The position numbers and the translations under genes are program-made. From NCBI GenBank assembly GCA_016928305.1, contig JAFGKY010000028.1, forward strand, positions 43,627 through 107,626: a stretch of 64,000 nucleotides of DNA, given 5' to 3'. The notes below the pieces were generated by a model. It had not been told where the DNA came from. It searched no databases and saw nothing but the letters and a program-made list of their open reading frames with translations. Every line of letters begins with the position of its first letter. Position 1 is the first letter of the stretch. Positions 1 to 7,599 of the stretch are shown here, one piece after another. The stretch comes from Bacteroidales bacterium (GTDB taxonomy: Bacteria > Bacteroidota > Bacteroidia > Bacteroidales > UBA10428).

Positions 1-213
1 TCCGGCGATACCCTTATCCCTATGTTCATTTCATTGTTTTCCCTGTGGGCCATACGTATTCCATCGGCACTTATATTGTCAAAGGAATTTTCTGAAACCG
101 GTATATGGTGGTCTATTCCTCTTGGCTGGCTGATAGGACTGGTGCTTTTGTATCTGTATTATCTCACGGATTCCTGGAAACGGAAATCGGTGATTCGTCA
201 TATAAATAAGTAG
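1..213 (+). CDS. MATE family multidrug/sodium efflux protein, C-terminal fragment
   Basis: The reading frame is open from the first base of the window, so this is the 3' end of a gene that starts outside it (about 70 residues remain). The visible part begins SGDTLIPMFISLFSLW, which resembles the GAGDT...P segment near the last membrane helices of MATE (multi antimicrobial extrusion) transporters. Two hydrophobic stretches follow, then a short basic tail ending in HINK. MATE proteins are inner-membrane antiporters that export drugs or metabolites using Na+ or H+. The family call rests on this tail only; substrate and start cannot be judged. The gene ends in TAG and is separated from the next gene by a likely promoter. 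Confidence 0.72.
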   Translation, partial: SGDTLIPMFISLFSLWAIRIPSALILSKEFSETGIWWSIPLGWLIGLVLLYLYYLTDSWKRKSVIRHINK

Positions 214-243
214 TTGGTAATTAAAGTGAATAACCTATATTTG
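214..243 (+). promoter_or_regulatory. Bacteroidetes-type promoter for yicC-gmk-nadD
   Basis: TTG at 214-216 is followed after 19 bases by TATATTTG at 236-243. This matches the known Bacteroidetes primary promoter pattern (-33 TTTG, -7 TAnnTTTG). Transcription would start about 7 bases downstream, leaving a leader of under 20 bases before the yicC ATG. Confidence 0.55.
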
Positions 244-265
244 TAATATCCATATTCCTAATGCC

Positions 266-1141
266 ATGATAAAATCAATGACCGGCTTTGGTAAAGCCTC
301 AACTGAACTGAATGATAAAATAATTAACATTGAAATCAGGGCATTAAACAGCAAACAGCTTGATCTTTATACACGATTACCCAATTTATATCGCGAAAAG
401 GATTTTGATATCCGTGATGAACTGGTAAACCGCTTAAAAAGAGGAAAAATCGAACTTTCATTGACTCTTGATTACAAAGAAGAAGAACAAGCAGTTCAGC
501 TAAATGTACACGTTATCAAAAGTTATTACAGGCAGCTAAAGGAGATCACAAAAGAACTGGGTGGCGACAACGAAGAATCTCTTATGCCGGTGATTATGCG
601 CTTACCTGAGGTGCTTAACGCATCAAAAGAACAGATCGACGAAAAGGAATGGTCAAAAATTACCGTTGCACTGGACAAAGCCATCACGGAGCTGGATCTG
701 TTCCGCATACAGGAAGGCAAAGCATTAAAGGAAGACATACTGAACCATCTCGCATCCATTGAAAATTTCCTTAATCAGATTGAACCCTATGAGAAGGAAC
801 GGAAAGACATGTTGAAAAACAAACTGAATTCAAACCTGCACGAGTTGTTTACTCCCAATGGGTACGATAAAAACAGGCTGGAACAGGAAATGATTTTTTA
901 CCTTGAGCGGTTTGATATTACGGAAGAAAAAATACGCCTGCAAAACCATTGTGCATATTTCAGGGAAGTATCAGATGAGGTTGAGGCCGTTGGGAAAAAA
1001 CTGACTTTTGTTGCACAGGAGATCGGGCGTGAGATCAATACCATTGGGGCCAAGGCAAATCATTCTGCCATTCAACGCTTGGTTGTATTGATGAAAGACG
1101 AGCTGGAAAAGATCAAGGAACAACTGATGAACGTTTTATAA
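266..1141 (+). CDS. yicC: YicC/YloC family endoribonuclease
   Basis: The 291-residue product opens with the family signature MIKSMTGFGKAS and ends with the conserved DUF1732 segment (INTIGAKANHS...VLMKDELEKIKEQ). Full length for the family. YicC/YloC proteins are cytoplasmic endoribonucleases; in E. coli YicC promotes decay of the small RNA RyhB. The central part is rich in charged residues and probably alpha-helical. It is the first gene of a tight group with guanylate kinase (17-base gap) and nadD, and yicC-gmk neighbourhood is widespread in bacteria. The ATG at 266 is preferred because the MTGFG motif sits at residues 5-9, as in homologues. Confidence 0.93.
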   Translation: MIKSMTGFGKASTELNDKIINIEIRALNSKQLDLYTRLPNLYREKDFDIRDELVNRLKRGKIELSLTLDYKEEEQAVQLNVHVIKSYYRQLKEITKELGGDNEESLMPVIMRLPEVLNASKEQIDEKEWSKITVALDKAITELDLFRIQEGKALKEDILNHLASIENFLNQIEPYEKERKDMLKNKLNSNLHELFTPNGYDKNRLEQEMIFYLERFDITEEKIRLQNHCAYFREVSDEVEAVGKKLTFVAQEIGREINTIGAKANHSAIQRLVVLMKDELEKIKEQLMNVL

Positions 1142-1158
1142 CCATAAAGGTATTAATC

Positions 1159-1740
1159 ATGAGTGGTAAAGCAGTTATTTTTTCAGGTCCATCGGGCGCC
1201 GGAAAGACCACCCTGGTAAAGCATCTGCTTTCACTTAAGGAGTATCACCTCGAATTCTCTATTTCAGCGTGTACCAGGTCACAACGAGACAATGAAATAG
1301 ACGGCAGGGATTACTACTTTATGACCGTTGATCAATTCAAGAGTAAAATTGATGATAATATGTTCCTGGAATGGGAGGAAGTTTATAAGAACTCCTATTA
1401 TGGTACCCTCAAAAGTGAAGTGGAACGTATATGGAAGAATGGTAACTATATATTGTTTGATGTTGACGTGGAGGGCGGTGTAAATCTCAAACAATATTTT
1501 TGTGAAAACGCTTTGTCGGTTTTTGTAATGCCACCATCCATTGAGGAGCTGCAGCATCGGATTGAATTACGTGGTATGGATCGGCCTGATAAGATACAGA
1601 AAAGGATCAACAAGGCCAGCTATGAAATGAAATTTGCATCTAAGTTCGATAAGACCATTATTAATGATAATTTAAAAAAGGCCATGATGATGGCCGAGAA
1701 GCTTGTTAAGGAGTTTTTATACAGGCAGAGTATGTCATGA
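1159..1740 (+). CDS. gmk: Guanylate kinase
   Basis: Guanylate kinase phosphorylates GMP to GDP with ATP, an essential step of guanine nucleotide synthesis in the cytoplasm. The 193-residue protein has the Walker A loop GPSGAGKT at residues 10-17, the GMP-binding segment with S-x-x-x-T-R-x-x-R (SACTRSQRDNEIDGRDYYF), and the LEWEEVYKNSYYGT segment that lines the GMP site. The length is normal. Its stop codon overlaps the nadD start (ATGA), which indicates translational coupling. No irregularities are seen. Confidence 0.97.
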   Translation: MSGKAVIFSGPSGAGKTTLVKHLLSLKEYHLEFSISACTRSQRDNEIDGRDYYFMTVDQFKSKIDDNMFLEWEEVYKNSYYGTLKSEVERIWKNGNYILFDVDVEGGVNLKQYFCENALSVFVMPPSIEELQHRIELRGMDRPDKIQKRINKASYEMKFASKFDKTIINDNLKKAMMMAEKLVKEFLYRQSMS

Positions 1741-2318
1741 AAATTGGTTTGTTTTTCGGCTCTTTTAATCCCGTCCATATCGGTCATCTGGCCATTGCTA
1801 ATTATATGGTTGAGTTTACCGATATACAGCAGCTATGGTTTGTGATTAGCCCACACAATCCGTTAAAGCCAAAACAGACCCTGCTTGCTGATCATCATCG
1901 CAGAACGCTTATGGAAATTGCTGTTGGCGATGAACCACGGTTCCGGGTCTCTGATATTGAATTCACTATGCCAAAGCCATCCTTTACCATCGATACGCTT
2001 GCCTGGCTTAAAGAGAAGTATGCTGACTATACTTTTGTTATTCTGATGGGATCGGACGGATTGCCGACTTTTAATAAATGGAAAAACTATCACCTGATTG
2101 AAGAGGATTATCAGCGTTACGTATATCCGCGTCCCGGTTATCCTGTTGATCCTGCAAAACACCGGAACATAACCGTGGTTGATGCCCCCCTGTTGGAAAT
2201 ATCATCAAGTTTTATACGGAATGCGATCAGCAACGGGAAAGATATCCGCTATTTTCTTCCTGAAAAGGTATACGATTATATTACAGAGATGCATTTTTAT
2301 AAGGAGAGGGAATCATGA
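1737..2318 (+). CDS. nadD: Nicotinate-nucleotide adenylyltransferase
   Basis: This enzyme adenylylates nicotinate mononucleotide to deamido-NAD, the penultimate step of NAD synthesis. The 193-residue sequence carries the nucleotidyltransferase motif GSFNPVHIGH (residues 8-17) and the C-terminal ISSSFIRNAI motif, which contacts the ATP phosphates. The LMGSDGLPTFNKW stretch matches the substrate loop of NadD (GxDxxxxFxxW). The ATG overlaps the gmk stop by four bases. The gene lies third in the yicC-gmk-nadD group. Confidence 0.95.
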   Translation: MKIGLFFGSFNPVHIGHLAIANYMVEFTDIQQLWFVISPHNPLKPKQTLLADHHRRTLMEIAVGDEPRFRVSDIEFTMPKPSFTIDTLAWLKEKYADYTFVILMGSDGLPTFNKWKNYHLIEEDYQRYVYPRPGYPVDPAKHRNITVVDAPLLEISSSFIRNAISNGKDIRYFLPEKVYDYITEMHFYKERES

Positions 2319-2342
2319 TTGTCATACATCATTGAATAAGCT

Positions 2343-2894
2343 ATGGATAAAGATCTTATTTTTATACAGACGATCCTTTCGGATGAGATGGTAGCCAATG
2401 GCTTCCCTGTTGTTTATAAAGGAAAACTCAACCATGAGATACTGAAGCTCTTTACTTCCATGGCTGAAGCAAAAGTGTCAAAAGGCTGTACCAACATTTC
2501 AATACGGCGCCTTGTTTTTCATGTGATCGTGGAATGTGTGCAGAATATCACCCGGCATTCCGACGACTTTGATGAAGATGGAATTGGCAATGGTATTTTT
2601 GTTGTAGGTGAAAGGAAGGAATATTATTATATCATTACGGGAAACATTATAAAATCATCAAAGGTTCAGAAGCTCGAACAAAGGCTGGAACAGTTGAACA
2701 GTCTGACCGATAATGAATTATTAAAACTGCACAAAGCCCAGATGTTGCAGGGTGAATTATCAGAAAAAGGGGGGGCAGGACTGGGGCTTATCGATATGAT
2801 AAGAAAGACAGGCGAAAAATACATTTATCAGTTCCTCAAACTGGATATGGAAAATTATTTTTTCATCCTAAAGGTAACCGTTCCGAAGACATGA
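2343..2894 (+). CDS. DUF6272 / SiaB-family protein kinase-like protein
   Basis: The 183-residue product resembles the SiaB family (DUF6272) of GHKL-type kinases. SiaB of Pseudomonas phosphorylates the small protein SiaC and so controls the diguanylate cyclase SiaD. Visible marks are RRLVFHVIVECVQNITRHS (residues about 57-75), an N-box-like helix with E, N and RHS, and a glycine-rich GGAGLGLIDMIR near residue 145, which resembles the ATP-lid G-box. There is no membrane segment. The partner SiaC is usually adjacent, but no SiaC-like gene is seen here; the neighbours are nadD and a convergent hypD. Family assignment is good; the regulatory role is inferred. Confidence 0.75.
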   Translation: MDKDLIFIQTILSDEMVANGFPVVYKGKLNHEILKLFTSMAEAKVSKGCTNISIRRLVFHVIVECVQNITRHSDDFDEDGIGNGIFVVGERKEYYYIITGNIIKSSKVQKLEQRLEQLNSLTDNELLKLHKAQMLQGELSEKGGAGLGLIDMIRKTGEKYIYQFLKLDMENYFFILKVTVPKT

Positions 2895-2907
2895 GAGGAA
2901 CATCGAT

Positions 2908-2932
2908 CTTCCAGGGTCGTTAGACCTGGAAG
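2908..2932. terminator. Hairpin between convergent genes
   Basis: CTTCCAGG at 2908-2915 can pair with CCTGGAAG at 2925-2932, extended inwards by GTC/GAC with one bulged base. It lies in the 51-base gap between two convergent genes (DUF6272 and hypD) and could serve both directions. There is no long T-run, so it may also be a member of the short palindromic repeats common between Bacteroidetes genes. Confidence 0.5.
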
Positions 2933-2945
2933 GTCTACATCCCGG

Positions 2946-5309
2946 TTATACCCCGCTGTGCTCGGTTCGGCGGATGATCTCATCCTGCAGGTCGGTGCCG
3001 AGATCGTTGAAGTAATCACTGTAACCGGCTACGCGTACGATCAGGTCGCGGTAGTTCTCGGGATGCTTCTGGGCATCCCTCAGTGTGTCGGCCGAAACAA
3101 CGTTGAATTGAACATGATGACCATCGAGTCTGAAATAACTTCGGATCAGCTTGGTTAGTTTCACAATACCCTCATCATCTTCAAAGAATTCTGGGGTAAA
3201 CTTCTGGTTAAGAAGTGTACCTCCCGTCTTCAGGTGATCGATCTTGGAGGCGGATTTCAAAACGGCTGTAGGACCATTTGTATCAGCTCCCTGGACGGGG
3301 GAAATGCCTTCCGAAAGTGGCACTCCTGCTTTCCTTCCATCGGGCAGGGTGCCGGTGACACTGCCAAAGTAAACATGGGAGGTCGTAGGTAACAGATTGA
3401 TGCGATGGTAACCACCACGGGCATTGGGTTTTTCGTTTACGGCATCGTAATAGATCTCAAATACCTCCTGCAGACGGTCATCGGCATCATCGTCATCGTT
3501 ACCATACTTTGGGGTATTATATAAAAGGTCGTACCGCAACTTTTTGTTTTCCTTAAAATCGGACTTCAGCGCGACAAGCATCTCCTGCATAGTGATATTT
3601 TTGTTGTCGTATACATTGTATTTCAGTGAGGTCAGGCAATCGGTCATGGTGCCAAGTCCCACGCCCTGAATATAGGATGTATTGTACCTTGCGCCTCCGG
3701 CCACATAATCCATCCCTTTTTTTATGCAATCCTCGATAAGTATGGACAGAAAAGGTACCGGTAGATGACGTGAGAAAATGCGTTCGATGATGTTATTACC
3801 GCGGATCTTTATGGCTGCAAAATAATTCATTTGCGCACGAAATGCACTCAGCAGCTCTTCATAGGTTTTAAGATCTACCGCATCGCCTGTTCTTAATCCC
3901 AGTTGTTTCTTCGTCCTGGGGTCCATTCCATTGTTCAATGTCAGTTCAAGTATTTTGGGCATATTGAAATAACCGGTGAGTATATAGGCTTCAGTTCCAA
4001 AAGCACCCGTCTCCACACATCCGCTTGCACCACCTTTCCGTGCATCAATAATGTCCTTCCCCTGGCGCAACATTTCCTGGATGATAGCCTCGGTATTGAA
4101 TACCGACGGTTGCCCGAATCCGGTCTTAATAATTTTCACAGCACAGTTTACAAAGAGGTCGGGATTCTTTTTGGATACCTGTATCATCGAGCTGGGCTGC
4201 AGAAGCCGCATTTCTTCAATCACATCAAGCAACATATAGGTCATTTCATTTACCGCATCGGAACCGTCCTCTTTAACACCGCCCAGGTTGATGAGGCAGA
4301 AATCGGTGTAGGTGTTGCTTTCCTGCGCTGTCACCCCTACTTTGGGCGGTGATGGGTGGTTGTTGAATTTGATCCAGAATGCCTGCAGCAGTTCAATAGC
4401 TCCTTCTTTTGTCAACCTGCCGGTTTCAATATCCTTTCGGTAAAAGGGCATCAGGTGCTGGTCGAGACGTCCGGGATTAAACGAATCCCATGGATTGGCT
4501 TCAAGGATCACGCCCAGATGAACAAACCAATAATACTGCAGGGCTTCATGCAGTGTTACAGGAGCATGAGCAGGCACTCTCCGGCAAACTTCTGCTATTT
4601 TTAACAGTTCAGCTTTTCGTGTAGAATTGTATTCTGTTTTTGCCAGCTCTTCAAGCTTTTCAGCATGGCGCCCGGCAAACCTGATAAGGGCATTGGCAGC
4701 CACTTCCATGGCTTTAAGCTCTTCCGTTTTATCATATGCCTCGGGATCATTGACCGGATCAAGTGTTGCCAGGCTTTGCCGGATCTCTTTTATAAAATCA
4801 AGCATCCCTTTCCGGTAGATCCTATCGCCACAGACCGTGTGGCCCGGTGCCCGCTGTTCCTGAAATTCAGTGAAGATACCGGCGGAATAAGCTTCAATCC
4901 ATTCGGCACTCATATTTCTCATAACTTTTTCACGATTTGATCTGCCTGTCCAGTAAGGAATGATTATATTCTCGTAGGCACGGTGTGTTTCTTCATCCAC
5001 TTTAAAGGAGACTTTTTCCCGGGAGTTCAGGATAGCCAGGTCTTTAAGAGAGTGGATACAAATCTCTGGGTAGGTGGGCGTGGCCTTTGGCTCAGGTCCT
5101 CTCTCCCCGACGATAAGCTCATCGTCGCCGATATAGATGGCCTTGTTTTCGATAACGTATTCAAATGATCTTGCCCGCGCCATGGCAACGGAAAGTCCAC
5201 GGAATTTGTCGCTTTGATAAAAAGCAGTCATCAGCAATGCCCTTTCGGCTGAAATACGGTTGATGGCATTGATGCTGTTCTCTCGGAGTCTTTTAATCCT
5301 TGCGTTCAT
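2946..5309 (-). CDS. hypD: Glycyl radical enzyme, trans-4-hydroxy-L-proline dehydratase type
   Basis: This 787-residue enzyme belongs to the pyruvate formate-lyase superfamily. The thiyl-radical cysteine lies in GASGCVETG (near residue 430), with the catalytic Glu two residues on, and the glycyl radical site is RVAGYSDYF with Gly762. From memory it follows Clostridioides difficile HypD closely over its whole length (EQRAPGHTVCGD, NTEAI, TPKYGNDDD, SEGISP, NGPTAV, GGTLLNQKF). HypD dehydrates trans-4-hydroxyproline to pyrroline-5-carboxylate in anaerobes, letting them use collagen-derived or plant extensin-derived hydroxyproline. The activase gene lies just upstream on the same strand, separated by a tandem-repeat array. 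No proC is seen beside it. A related dehydratase with another substrate is the main alternative. Confidence 0.87.
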   Translation of the reverse strand: MNARIKRLRENSINAINRISAERALLMTAFYQSDKFRGLSVAMARARSFEYVIENKAIYIGDDELIVGERGPEPKATPTYPEICIHSLKDLAILNSREKVSFKVDEETHRAYENIIIPYWTGRSNREKVMRNMSAEWIEAYSAGIFTEFQEQRAPGHTVCGDRIYRKGMLDFIKEIRQSLATLDPVNDPEAYDKTEELKAMEVAANALIRFAGRHAEKLEELAKTEYNSTRKAELLKIAEVCRRVPAHAPVTLHEALQYYWFVHLGVILEANPWDSFNPGRLDQHLMPFYRKDIETGRLTKEGAIELLQAFWIKFNNHPSPPKVGVTAQESNTYTDFCLINLGGVKEDGSDAVNEMTYMLLDVIEEMRLLQPSSMIQVSKKNPDLFVNCAVKIIKTGFGQPSVFNTEAIIQEMLRQGKDIIDARKGGASGCVETGAFGTEAYILTGYFNMPKILELTLNNGMDPRTKKQLGLRTGDAVDLKTYEELLSAFRAQMNYFAAIKIRGNNIIERIFSRHLPVPFLSILIEDCIKKGMDYVAGGARYNTSYIQGVGLGTMTDCLTSLKYNVYDNKNITMQEMLVALKSDFKENKKLRYDLLYNTPKYGNDDDDADDRLQEVFEIYYDAVNEKPNARGGYHRINLLPTTSHVYFGSVTGTLPDGRKAGVPLSEGISPVQGADTNGPTAVLKSASKIDHLKTGGTLLNQKFTPEFFEDDEGIVKLTKLIRSYFRLDGHHVQFNVVSADTLRDAQKHPENYRDLIVRVAGYSDYFNDLGTDLQDEIIRRTEHSGV

Positions 5310-5331
5310 AAAAATAGTATTAATAATGCTT

Positions 5332-5536
5332 CTTCACTCTTCACTTCTCACTTTTCACTTTTCACTTTTCACTTTTCACCCCACACCCTGCCAGGGTTTC
5401 AACGCACAAGGCAGACGCACACCGCTTGCAGGGTTTTCAACCTCTCACTGTTCACTATTCACTGTTCACTGTTCACTGTTCACTGTTCACTGTTCACTGT
5501 TCACTGTTCACTGTTCACTGTTCACTGTTCACTGTT
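5332..5536. repeat. Heptanucleotide tandem arrays between hypD and its activase
   Basis: Two arrays of seven-base units lie in the gap. The first (5332-5379) is mainly TTCACTT; the second (5446-5536) has 13 copies of CACTGTT with one variant. On the minus (coding) strand the unit reads AACAGTG. The arrays are split by a segment holding two similar short words, CCTGCCAGGGTTTCAAC and TTGCAGGGTTTTCAACC. The second array ends one base from the activase stop codon. On the minus strand every third unit puts TGA in each reading frame; on the plus strand all frames are open, which produces spurious ORFs. Confidence 0.9.
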
Positions 5537-5537
5537 C

Positions 5538-6335
5538 TCACCCCCCAATTGTCACGTTAAATCCACTGCTTTTAAATGCTTCCACATAAGGGAGGACGTC
5601 ATCTTTTTTCAATGCGGGAATACCTTCCAGGGGATTCGGTATGGCAAATCGTTTGTATTTATTGTTTCCCAGTGTATGGTAGGGCAGAAGGTCCACCTGT
5701 TCGATCTTTCCGTGCAACGATTTCAGGAATTGCATAATCTCAATAAGATCGTTTTCCCTGAAATTGAACGAAGGAATAACGGGTATCCTTATATGAAGCG
5801 GTTTAGCAGCTTTCAATACGTATTTCAGGTTTTCGATGATGATATCGTTGGAGTAACCAGTCGATTGTTTGTGCTTCACGGGATCTAAATGCTTGAGATC
5901 AAAAAGGAAAAGATCTGTAAAGGGGAAGATACGATCAAAATAATTCTGATGCACATGACCGCATGTGTCAACAGCTGTATGAAGTCCTTCGTCATGACAG
6001 GCTTTCAGAACGGCTTCGAGAAACTCAGGTTGCAGCATGGGTTCACCCCCTGAAAAGGTAACACCCCCTCCCGATTCTTCATAGAACACTTTATCCCGGA
6101 TAACGGCACTTAACACATCGTTGACGGTATAAGGTTTTCCTGCCATTTCTTCACGATCAAACCATTCATCATCGACCTTGATTTTTTTGATAAACCTGAC
6201 AGGCCTGGCATCAATGCTTTCCGGATTATGGCACCACTGACAGGACAATGGACATCCTTTAAAAAATACCGTAGTGCGGATGCCCGGTCCGTCATGAACA
6301 GCGAAACGCCTTATATCGAAAATGATTCCTTCCAC
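5538..6335 (-). CDS. Glycyl-radical enzyme activating protein (radical SAM), HypD activase
   Basis: Radical SAM enzyme that installs the glycyl radical on its partner using S-adenosylmethionine. It has the CPLSCQWC cluster motif (CxxxCxxC, near residues 28-35) and the SAM-binding GGGVTFSGGEP. The 265-residue length is short for activases of dehydratase-type glycyl radical enzymes (about 300). Only about 55 residues lie between the first cluster and GGGVTFSGGEP, and they contain no cysteine, so the ferredoxin-like domain with auxiliary [4Fe-4S] clusters is absent. It precedes hypD on the same strand, which makes HypD its likely substrate. The gap of about 230 bases with the repeat arrays is unusual for such a pair. 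Confidence 0.88.
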   Translation of the reverse strand: MEGIIFDIRRFAVHDGPGIRTTVFFKGCPLSCQWCHNPESIDARPVRFIKKIKVDDEWFDREEMAGKPYTVNDVLSAVIRDKVFYEESGGGVTFSGGEPMLQPEFLEAVLKACHDEGLHTAVDTCGHVHQNYFDRIFPFTDLFLFDLKHLDPVKHKQSTGYSNDIIIENLKYVLKAAKPLHIRIPVIPSFNFRENDLIEIMQFLKSLHGKIEQVDLLPYHTLGNNKYKRFAIPNPLEGIPALKKDDVLPYVEAFKSSGFNVTIGG

Positions 6336-6542
6336 TATGTCCGGTAATAAGTAATTTGTTTTTTTATATCAGGAATAAAACGGAATGACAAGCTCAGCTG
6401 GTGTCAACCAGCCGATACCATAAAAACCGTAAAGGAATGGTTTATATCATCCAGCACTCATAAAGGCCTTTGCCATACCTGTGGTACAGCGTATTATGAT
6501 ACCGGGTATCCGGAAACATCTTATTATAAATGAATTTAGTTA

Positions 6543-6550
6543 CAAAGATA
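6543..6550 (-). promoter_or_regulatory. Possible -7 element for the activase-hypD unit
   Basis: CAAAGATA on the plus strand reads TATCTTTG on the minus strand, a fit to TAnnTTTG. It would leave a leader of about 200 bases before the activase. No clear -33 element is present at the right distance, so this is tentative. The rest of the 268-base gap between the divergent activase and antiporter genes shows nothing else recognisable. Confidence 0.35.
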
Positions 6551-6603
6551 TATTATTTTTACTCCCTGTAACAGTAATAATAGCATTTCTATAAACACAG
6601 TCT

Positions 6604-7557
6604 ATGCTCTGGATACTGTTCCTGTTAATACTGGGTTTTGCATTGGTGATAAAAGGTGCTGATTTTCTGGTTAAAGGGGCATCTTCACTGGCAAGACGTT
6701 TCAACGTCTCAGAATTGATCATCGGTCTTACCATTGTTTCCCTGGGAACTTCGGTTCCCGAACTGGTCGTAAATGTCATTGCCTCAATAGACGGTCATAA
6801 TAATGTAGTATTGGGGGCTATCATAGGGAGCAACAACTTTAATCTGTTTATCATATTGAGTATATCGGCATTGATCTTTCCGTTAACCATACAGCGATCA
6901 ACCATACTGAAGGAAATACCCTACTCATTGATAGCAGCGCTTGCTGTTTTACTCCTGGCCAATGATGTCATGTTATTCAACAGCCATTCAAACATCCTGG
7001 GCCGGGCAGACGGTTTTGTCCTGATGGGATTCTTTGCGTTATTTATGATTTATATTTTTCACAATCTGAGGTTCGATTACCCGGAAAATAATATCCCCGC
7101 GGACTGTTACTCAATTCCAAAAACAATGCTGTTGTTGGCACTGGGAATGACCGGACTTATTATTGGAGGGAAGCTGGCCGTGAACAATGCGGTGGCACTG
7201 GCACAGATAATGGGCATCAGTGAAAGGATCATCGGTCTTACCATTGTTGCTGCCGGAACCTCACTCCCTGAACTTGCCACTTCCGCTGTGGCAGCATACC
7301 GGAAAAAACCGGATATCGCTGTTGGCAATGTGGTCGGCTCCAGCATTTTCAATATCTTTTTTGTCCTTGCCATCAGTGTCATCATTTCTCCTGCTGCCTA
7401 TCCGATTACTTTCAACGTGGATCTTACCCTTCTTATTCTTGGAACGATATTATTGTTATTGTTTACCTATACCGGTAAAAAAGCCAGGATTGACCGCTGG
7501 GAAGCTATTTTATTATTAGGTATTTTCATCGGATACACAGTTTTCCTGTTGAAATGA
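6604..7557 (+). CDS. Calcium/sodium antiporter, CaCA family (YrbG-like)
   Basis: The 317-residue membrane protein has about ten hydrophobic helices and the two inverted alpha-repeats typical of the Ca2+:cation antiporter family: GLTIVSLGTSVPEL (residues about 41-54) and GLTIVAAGTSLPEL (about 212-225), whose Glu and Thr/Ser residues form the ion sites. GNVVGSSIFNIFFVL follows the second, matching GAIIGSNNFNLFIIL after the first. It exchanges Ca2+ or Na+ across the inner membrane; direction and ion preference cannot be read from sequence. Single gene, divergent from the activase and 42 bases before the LtaS-like gene, which has its own promoter. Confidence 0.92.
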   Translation: MLWILFLLILGFALVIKGADFLVKGASSLARRFNVSELIIGLTIVSLGTSVPELVVNVIASIDGHNNVVLGAIIGSNNFNLFIILSISALIFPLTIQRSTILKEIPYSLIAALAVLLLANDVMLFNSHSNILGRADGFVLMGFFALFMIYIFHNLRFDYPENNIPADCYSIPKTMLLLALGMTGLIIGGKLAVNNAVALAQIMGISERIIGLTIVAAGTSLPELATSAVAAYRKKPDIAVGNVVGSSIFNIFFVLAISVIISPAAYPITFNVDLTLLILGTILLLLFTYTGKKARIDRWEAILLLGIFIGYTVFLLK

Positions 7558-7577
7558 ACAATAAATTCTTAATTTTG
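7549..7577 (+). promoter_or_regulatory. Bacteroidetes-type promoter for the LtaS-like gene
   Basis: TTG at 7549-7551, an 18-base spacer, then TAATTTTG at 7570-7577, matching TAnnTTTG. The -33 part overlaps the last codons of the antiporter gene. The ATG follows 22 bases after the -7 element. Confidence 0.5.
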
Positions 7578-7599
7578 GCACTTTCATAATTCACAAATA

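Noticed and set aside
3903..4352. 149-codon plus-strand frame inside hypD
   Set aside because: Antisense shadow of a well-conserved glycyl radical enzyme.
5332..5536. CRISPR array
   Set aside because: Units are seven bases, directly adjacent, with no spacers and no cas genes nearby.
5260..5589. Plus-strand open frame with FTVHCSL repeats
   Set aside because: Product of the stop-free strand of the heptamer arrays, overlapping hypD and activase ends.
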